Shown here piece by piece: positions 12,699 through 16,502 of a DNA stretch of 16,502 nt. The position numbers and the translations under genes are program-made. The stretch is from Alphaproteobacteria bacterium MarineAlpha10_Bin3 (GTDB lineage Bacteria > Pseudomonadota > Alphaproteobacteria > UBA8366 > GCA-2717185). The stretch is from positions 1-16,502 of the forward strand of contig PTKA01000001.1 of NCBI GenBank assembly GCA_002937525.1, written 5' to 3'. The notes beneath the pieces are model-generated. The model did no database searches, was not told the DNA's origin, and worked only from the letters and a program-made list of their open reading frames with translations. Numbering within the stretch: position 1 is the stretch's first letter; each line of letters begins with the position of its first letter.

Positions 12699-14063
12699 AT
12701 GAACGGGCATACGCCACGACGTTATACCGGCGATTTGGTCAATCTCGACATGGGGCGTATCAGCCGGGAAATATTCACCAGCCAGGCGATATACGACGAA
12801 GAGCTGGAGCGGGTATTCGCGCGTTCCTGGCAGTTCGTCGGACATGAAAGCCAGGTCGCGGCGAAGGGCGATTTCGTCCTCAGCCGCATGGGCGAGGAAT
12901 CGGTCATCTTCAATCGCGACCGCAACGGCAAGCTTCATGTGCTGCTCAACAACTGCCGCCACCGGGGCATGCGGGTGTGCCGCTATGACAAGGGCAATAC
13001 CCAAAAATTCGCCTGTCCCTTCCATGCCTGGGTATACTCCGACGAAGGCGCGTTGATCGGCGTCCCGAAGCTGGAAAGCGGATACCATAACCAGTTGGAC
13101 CGCTCCCAATGGGGGCTGATCGAGGCCCGCCTGGCCAATTATCAGGGCTATATCTTCGCCTGCTGGAACGAGGCGGCGCCCGATTTCGAGACTTATCTTG
13201 GCGATTTGCGGTTTTGCTTCGACGATTATTGTGAATTGCCCGATGGCACGCACGGCGAATGGGAAGCGTTCGGCGGCGTACTAAAATGGCGCGTGCCGTG
13301 CAACTGGAAATTCGGCGCGGAAAATTTCAGTGGCGACTATTATCACAATCCAAGCCATGCTTCGGCCGACGCCATCATCCTGTCGCCGGCCGGGACCAAG
13401 GGCCGGCACACCTATGACACGGTGACGCATAATCGCGAGCGGCAGTTGCTCAATATATACACCGCCGAGGGACATACCGGGCGCGGCGAACTCTTCAAGG
13501 AAGACTACGACTATGTGCCGACCTATCAGGAAATGGCGGTGGTCGAGGATTATTTCCGCGAATGCTACGCCAAGCGCCAGGAGCGGCTGGGCGAAAAAGC
13601 CCGCTGGTTCGGCCATGGCGGCACCATCTACCCCAACGTGTCTTTCTCGAACGGCGTGCAGAGCATGGGCACCTGGTATCCCGCCGGCGTGCATGAAACC
13701 GAAATCTGGCGCATATTCCTGGCGCCGAAATCCGCGCCGGACGAGGTCAAGGACGTATTGCGGCATTATGTCATCCGCTATCAGGGTCCGTCCGGCCTGA
13801 CCGAACAAGATGACATGGAAAACTGGGGTTCGGCCCATGAGGGCGCGCGCGGCACCATCGCGCGGCGCTACGATTACCATTACGGCATGGGCATGGGGTA
13901 TGAAAAAAAGGCCTGGCCGGTATCCTGGCTGGGCGGCGACATCCATGTGACCCAAGACGTGTCCGAACAGAACCAGCGGGCCTATTACCGCCGCTGGGCG
14001 CGCGATATGGACGTGCCACCGCGTGGCCGCCGGCAACCGATGCCGGCCAATGCGGCGGAGTAA
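12699..14063 (+). CDS. Rieske ring-hydroxylating dioxygenase, alpha (catalytic) subunit
   Basis: The 454-residue product is the large subunit of an aromatic-ring-hydroxylating oxygenase, which adds O2 across a ring bond to give a cis-dihydrodiol. The Rieske [2Fe-2S] site is C86-R-H88 with C106-P-F-H109. The mononuclear iron site is D213-Y-Y-H216-N-P-S-H220 plus an acidic residue at 371/372 in EQDDMENW. The HxxxH spacing is one shorter than in naphthalene dioxygenase but occurs in related subfamilies. I prefer the ATG at 12699 because GGAGAG lies six bases before it. In-frame starts also occur at 12678 (TTG) and 12684 (ATG). The beta-subunit gene follows after 2 bases. Ferredoxin and reductase genes are not in this window. 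Confidence 0.93.
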   Translation: MNGHTPRRYTGDLVNLDMGRISREIFTSQAIYDEELERVFARSWQFVGHESQVAAKGDFVLSRMGEESVIFNRDRNGKLHVLLNNCRHRGMRVCRYDKGNTQKFACPFHAWVYSDEGALIGVPKLESGYHNQLDRSQWGLIEARLANYQGYIFACWNEAAPDFETYLGDLRFCFDDYCELPDGTHGEWEAFGGVLKWRVPCNWKFGAENFSGDYYHNPSHASADAIILSPAGTKGRHTYDTVTHNRERQLLNIYTAEGHTGRGELFKEDYDYVPTYQEMAVVEDYFRECYAKRQERLGEKARWFGHGGTIYPNVSFSNGVQSMGTWYPAGVHETEIWRIFLAPKSAPDEVKDVLRHYVIRYQGPSGLTEQDDMENWGSAHEGARGTIARRYDYHYGMGMGYEKKAWPVSWLGGDIHVTQDVSEQNQRAYYRRWARDMDVPPRGRRQPMPANAAE

Positions 14064-14065
14064 CC

Positions 14066-14596
14066 ATGACCAACCAGACCATCATCGATCAGCTGGTGCT
14101 GCGCCATGAAGTCGAGCAGTTCTTCGCCATCGAGGCCGAGCTGCTCGACAGCCGCCAATTCAATGCCTGGCTCGATCTGCTGGCCGAGGATATCCGCTAT
14201 TGGATGCCGCTCGCCAGCAACCGGAAACACAGCGAATGGGACGGCGAATACACCAGGGAAGGCCAGGATTTAAACTGGTTCGACGAGGGAAAGTTCGAGC
14301 TGGAACAGCGCGTGCGGCAGATCGAAACCGGACTGCATTGGGCCGAAGAGCCGGTCTCGCGCACCACCCATATGTTCTCCAACCTTCAGGTGACGCAAGC
14401 CGGCGGCGGCGAATTGATCGACACACGATGCCGGTTTCTGGTCTATCGCAACCGGACCGAGACCGAGACCGACTTCTTCGTCGGCAAACGGCATGACCGG
14501 CTGCGGCGCGGCAAGGACGGTTTCAAGCTAGCCGGGCGTAAAATTTTTCTCGACCAAAGCGTTCTGCTGGCCAAGAACCTGACGGTCTTTTTCTAG
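14066..14596 (+). CDS. Ring-hydroxylating dioxygenase, beta subunit
   Basis: The 176-residue small subunit of the Rieske oxygenase adopts the SnoaL/NTF2-like cone fold and supports the alpha3-beta3 hexamer without catalytic metals. Recognisable features are the start HEVEQFFAIEAELLDSRQFNAWLDLLAEDIRYWMP, given here as part of the classical beta-subunit pattern at residues 12-46, and the C-terminal GRKIFLDQSVLLAKNLTVFF-type ending. Length is typical. The ATG at 14066 is 2 bases after the alpha stop, and its GGAG ribosome site is inside the alpha gene, so the two are translated together. Partnership with the alpha subunit is certain from order and spacing. Confidence 0.92.
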   Translation: MTNQTIIDQLVLRHEVEQFFAIEAELLDSRQFNAWLDLLAEDIRYWMPLASNRKHSEWDGEYTREGQDLNWFDEGKFELEQRVRQIETGLHWAEEPVSRTTHMFSNLQVTQAGGGELIDTRCRFLVYRNRTETETDFFVGKRHDRLRRGKDGFKLAGRKIFLDQSVLLAKNLTVFF

Positions 14597-14622
14597 AACC
14601 AACCGGAACGGAGGATGCGCGG

Positions 14623-15804
14623 ATGCAACGATCCAGGTTGCCAGCCGGCGGCGCGAATATTTTCCAGAAGATCCGCCAGAAACGGGCCGACGCCCAGGCC
14701 ACCGGGCGCAAGCTGATCGATCTGTCAATCGGCGAACCCAAGGGTCCAGCTCTGCGCAGCGCCCGCGAAGCCGCCCAAAAAGCGGTGATGAGCGACGACG
14801 AAGCCATGCACGCCTATCAGTACAATGCCAGCCCAGCCGTGCCGGATTTCTCGCGGCGGTTCGTCAACGCCCATCTGGGCCAAAAACTGCCCGATGACGC
14901 GGTGGATTTCGTGCCGATCCCCGGGATCAAACCGATCCTCGGGCTGCTGCCGCTCGCCTGCGGCTGTGCCTTGCAGGACATCGTGGTGGCGACGACGACC
15001 CGGCCGGGTTATCCGATCCCGGCCGACTGGTGCGCGTACCATGTCCGGGTGACGCACCGGGCGCTGCCCCTGAACATCGCCAACGGTTTCCGGTTTTCAC
15101 CCGGCGACATCGACTCGCCAACCGACCTGAGCATGATGAACTACCCGCACAACCCGTCGGGGCAGATCGCGACGGCGGATTGGCTTCGCGAACTCTGTCG
15201 GTATTGCAGCGACAACGATATCCGGCTTTTCAACGATGCCGCCTATTACGCGCTGAGCCACACGCGCGACAGCGCGACATTGTGCGAAGTCGCGGTCGAT
15301 TTTCCGCAACTGTCCTGGGCCGAAGCCTTCACCGCCGCCAAACTGATCGGCAATGGCACCGGTTGGCATGTCGGTGCCCTGGTCGGGTCGCCGGACTTCA
15401 TCGCCGATGTGAAGGAGGTCAAGGGAAAGACCGATGCCGGGCTGGTGGCGCCGATGGCGGCCGGCGTCATTGCAGCACTTGAAACCGACCAGGCCGGCAT
15501 CGACGAATGCCGCGAGACCTATCGGGACCGCCTGGTATTGCTCACCGCCATCATGTCCGATAGCGGGATGCGGCTGGCGATCCGCCCCCAGGCCGGATTT
15601 TTCACCTTATGGGAAACGCCTGTACGGGCCTTCGGACAAGCGATGGGCAGCGCCGCGGAATTCAACTTCGCGATGATCGACAGGACCGGCGTTGTCGGCG
15701 TACATTTTTCGGACTATGTCCGCTATGCGGTGTGCGCCGATGTGGCGGCGGTAGAAGGCGCGCTCCGCGCGGCGTTTCAATCGGCAGCGGTCGGTTACGA
15801 ATAA
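14623..15804 (+). CDS. PLP-dependent class I/II aminotransferase, DapL/AspC-like
   Basis: The 393-residue fold-type I PLP enzyme should move an amino group between an amino acid and a 2-oxo acid. Landmarks are LIDLSIGEPKG (31-41), N173-Y-P-H-N-P-S-G180, D205-A-A-Y208 (as in LL-diaminopimelate aminotransferase-type proteins), the candidate Schiff-base Lys K240 in FTAAKLIGNGTGWHVG, and a C-terminal Arg in DYVRYAV for the substrate carboxylate. The K240 segment is one residue longer before GW than in typical members and lacks the S-x-S-K pattern, so its exact role deserves checking. The ribosome site GGAGG fits the ATG at 14623. It starts 26 bases after the dioxygenase beta gene, probably in the same operon. 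Its link to the aromatic pathway is unclear. It ends 2 bases before the convergent acetyltransferase. Confidence 0.83.
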   Translation: MQRSRLPAGGANIFQKIRQKRADAQATGRKLIDLSIGEPKGPALRSAREAAQKAVMSDDEAMHAYQYNASPAVPDFSRRFVNAHLGQKLPDDAVDFVPIPGIKPILGLLPLACGCALQDIVVATTTRPGYPIPADWCAYHVRVTHRALPLNIANGFRFSPGDIDSPTDLSMMNYPHNPSGQIATADWLRELCRYCSDNDIRLFNDAAYYALSHTRDSATLCEVAVDFPQLSWAEAFTAAKLIGNGTGWHVGALVGSPDFIADVKEVKGKTDAGLVAPMAAGVIAALETDQAGIDECRETYRDRLVLLTAIMSDSGMRLAIRPQAGFFTLWETPVRAFGQAMGSAAEFNFAMIDRTGVVGVHFSDYVRYAVCADVAAVEGALRAAFQSAAVGYE

Positions 15805-15806
15805 AG

Positions 15807-16406
15807 CTAATCGTACATCGGCGAACCGGGGCGGGGATCGGCGCGCAGAATGGCGAAGAGCACATGATCCTGCCATACGCCGTTGATCCGCAGATACCGC
15901 CTGGCGAGCCCCTCCTGAATGAAGCCGCTTTTCGCCAGCAACCCCCGGCTCGGCGCATTGGAAGGCAGGCAAGCGGCTTCGACGCGATGCAGGCCCAGCG
16001 TATCGAACGCGTAATTGAGCAAGAGCTGAAGCGCCTCGGACATGACCCCGTTGCGCGCATGGGCTTCACCGACCCAATAGCCGACACTGCCGCATTGGGC
16101 TACGCCGCGCCGTACATTGGACAGCGTGATGCCGCCATACAACGTGCCGTTTTCCCGGCCGAAGATCAAAAAAGCGTGTGTTGTTCCCTCGCGCCATTCG
16201 GCGTTGAAGCGTTGCAGCCGGCGCCGGAAGGCCGCCGGCCTGGTCGCATCGTTGGGCCATTTCGGTTCCCAGAATTCCAGAAACTCCCGGCTTTTTTCAC
16301 GGATTTCGATCCATTGTCCCTCGTCGCGCCGATGCGGCGGCCGCAACACCAGCGTCGGGCCGGTCAAACGAACGTTGGGCGCGCCACCCGTCAGTAAGCC
16401 AAGCAT
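15807..16406 (-). CDS. GNAT acetyltransferase, RimJ/RimL type
   Basis: The 199-residue protein of the GCN5-related N-acetyltransferase fold most resembles RimJ-type enzymes that acetylate protein N-termini with acetyl-CoA. Features are TLVLRPPHRRDEGQW at the start, GGITLSNVRRGVAQCGSVGYWVG in the central sheet, the acetyl-CoA loop ARNGVMSEAL (a variant of the usual Gly-rich loop), and LHRVEAACLPSNAPSRGLLAKSGF, the classical RimJ/RimL C-terminal block. Its ATG at 16406 overlaps the end of the upstream M16 peptidase gene by 16 bases on the same strand, so the pair is co-transcribed. This neighbourhood is common in alphaproteobacteria (general knowledge). The protein target is not known. Confidence 0.9.
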   Translation of the reverse strand: MLGLLTGGAPNVRLTGPTLVLRPPHRRDEGQWIEIREKSREFLEFWEPKWPNDATRPAAFRRRLQRFNAEWREGTTHAFLIFGRENGTLYGGITLSNVRRGVAQCGSVGYWVGEAHARNGVMSEALQLLLNYAFDTLGLHRVEAACLPSNAPSRGLLAKSGFIQEGLARRYLRINGVWQDHVLFAILRADPRPGSPMYD

Positions 16407-16502
16407 CGTCCAATCTCGCCGTAACTCGCCAGATTGTCCAGCGGCCCAATCGCCGCCACTGTTGGCGGGCCGGCGAAAATTCTTCTGGCGACCCGGGCGA
16501 CG
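16391..16502 (-). CDS. C-terminal end of M16 (pitrilysin/processing-peptidase) family peptidase, partial
   Basis: The last 36 codons and TGA stop of a gene that begins beyond the right edge. The residues VARVARRIFAGPPTVAAIGP and LDNLASYGEIGRCLA match the end of M16 zinc peptidases of the mitochondrial-processing-peptidase type, where a T-(L/V)-A-x-x-G-P-L strand precedes the final helix. The zinc motif HxxEH would be near the N-terminus and is outside the window. The stop lies inside the acetyltransferase gene in another frame, an overlap that supports an operon. Confidence 0.7.
   Translation of the reverse strand, partial: VARVARRIFAGPPTVAAIGPLDNLASYGEIGRCLAY

Overview
The window looks like a chromosomal segment of a GC-rich alphaproteobacterium. 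This is an inference from codon use, from short intergenic gaps, and from gene pairs such as an M16 peptidase tail overlapping a RimJ-type acetyltransferase. No rRNA, tRNA, CRISPR array, insertion sequence or phage gene was seen.

Layout. At 69-1031 (+) is a six-helix potassium channel. At 1291-2331 (+) is a luciferase-like (LLM) flavin/F420-type oxidoreductase. At 2430-3455 (+) is a CSCG-motif permease with a well-formed promoter and a near-perfect 20-bp palindrome abutting its -35 box. A convergent minus-strand pair follows: an isocitrate lyase/PEP mutase superfamily enzyme (5516 to 4653) and a second, paralogous LLM oxidoreductase (4640 to 3591). A 562-base non-coding leader leads to an Hpt-REC-REC-GGDEF diguanylate cyclase (6079-7731, +).

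The most notable block is 7807-10983 (+). A thioredoxin-fold protein with a large conserved C-terminal domain (7807-9246) overlaps by 4 bases a selenoprotein gene (9243-9764). Ordinary gene calling would break this second gene at the in-frame TGA at 9525-9527. Reading that TGA as selenocysteine restores the D-U-G-S-C motif of the UGSC family and keeps the frame open for 78 more residues. A hairpin lies directly after the TGA. A CinA-like protein whose C-terminal deamidase motif is degraded follows 16 bases later.

The right part holds an aromatic-catabolism set. On the minus strand are a type I extradiol dioxygenase (12562 to 11687) and a short membrane/cyclic-nucleotide-binding (Popeye-like) gene interrupted by a second in-frame TGA (11305-11307), this time where a Trp is expected. 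Divergent on the plus strand are the alpha and beta subunits of a Rieske ring-hydroxylating dioxygenase and a class I/II aminotransferase. The window ends with a RimJ-type acetyltransferase and the last codons of an M16 peptidase, both on the minus strand.

Together the genes suggest an organism that uses selenium, c-di-GMP signalling and oxidative breakdown of aromatic or related substrates. The Rieske enzyme would make a cis-diol and the extradiol enzyme would open the resulting catechol. The electron-transfer partners and diol dehydrogenase are not in view. Selenocysteine-insertion genes are also not in view and must lie elsewhere if the recoding call is right.
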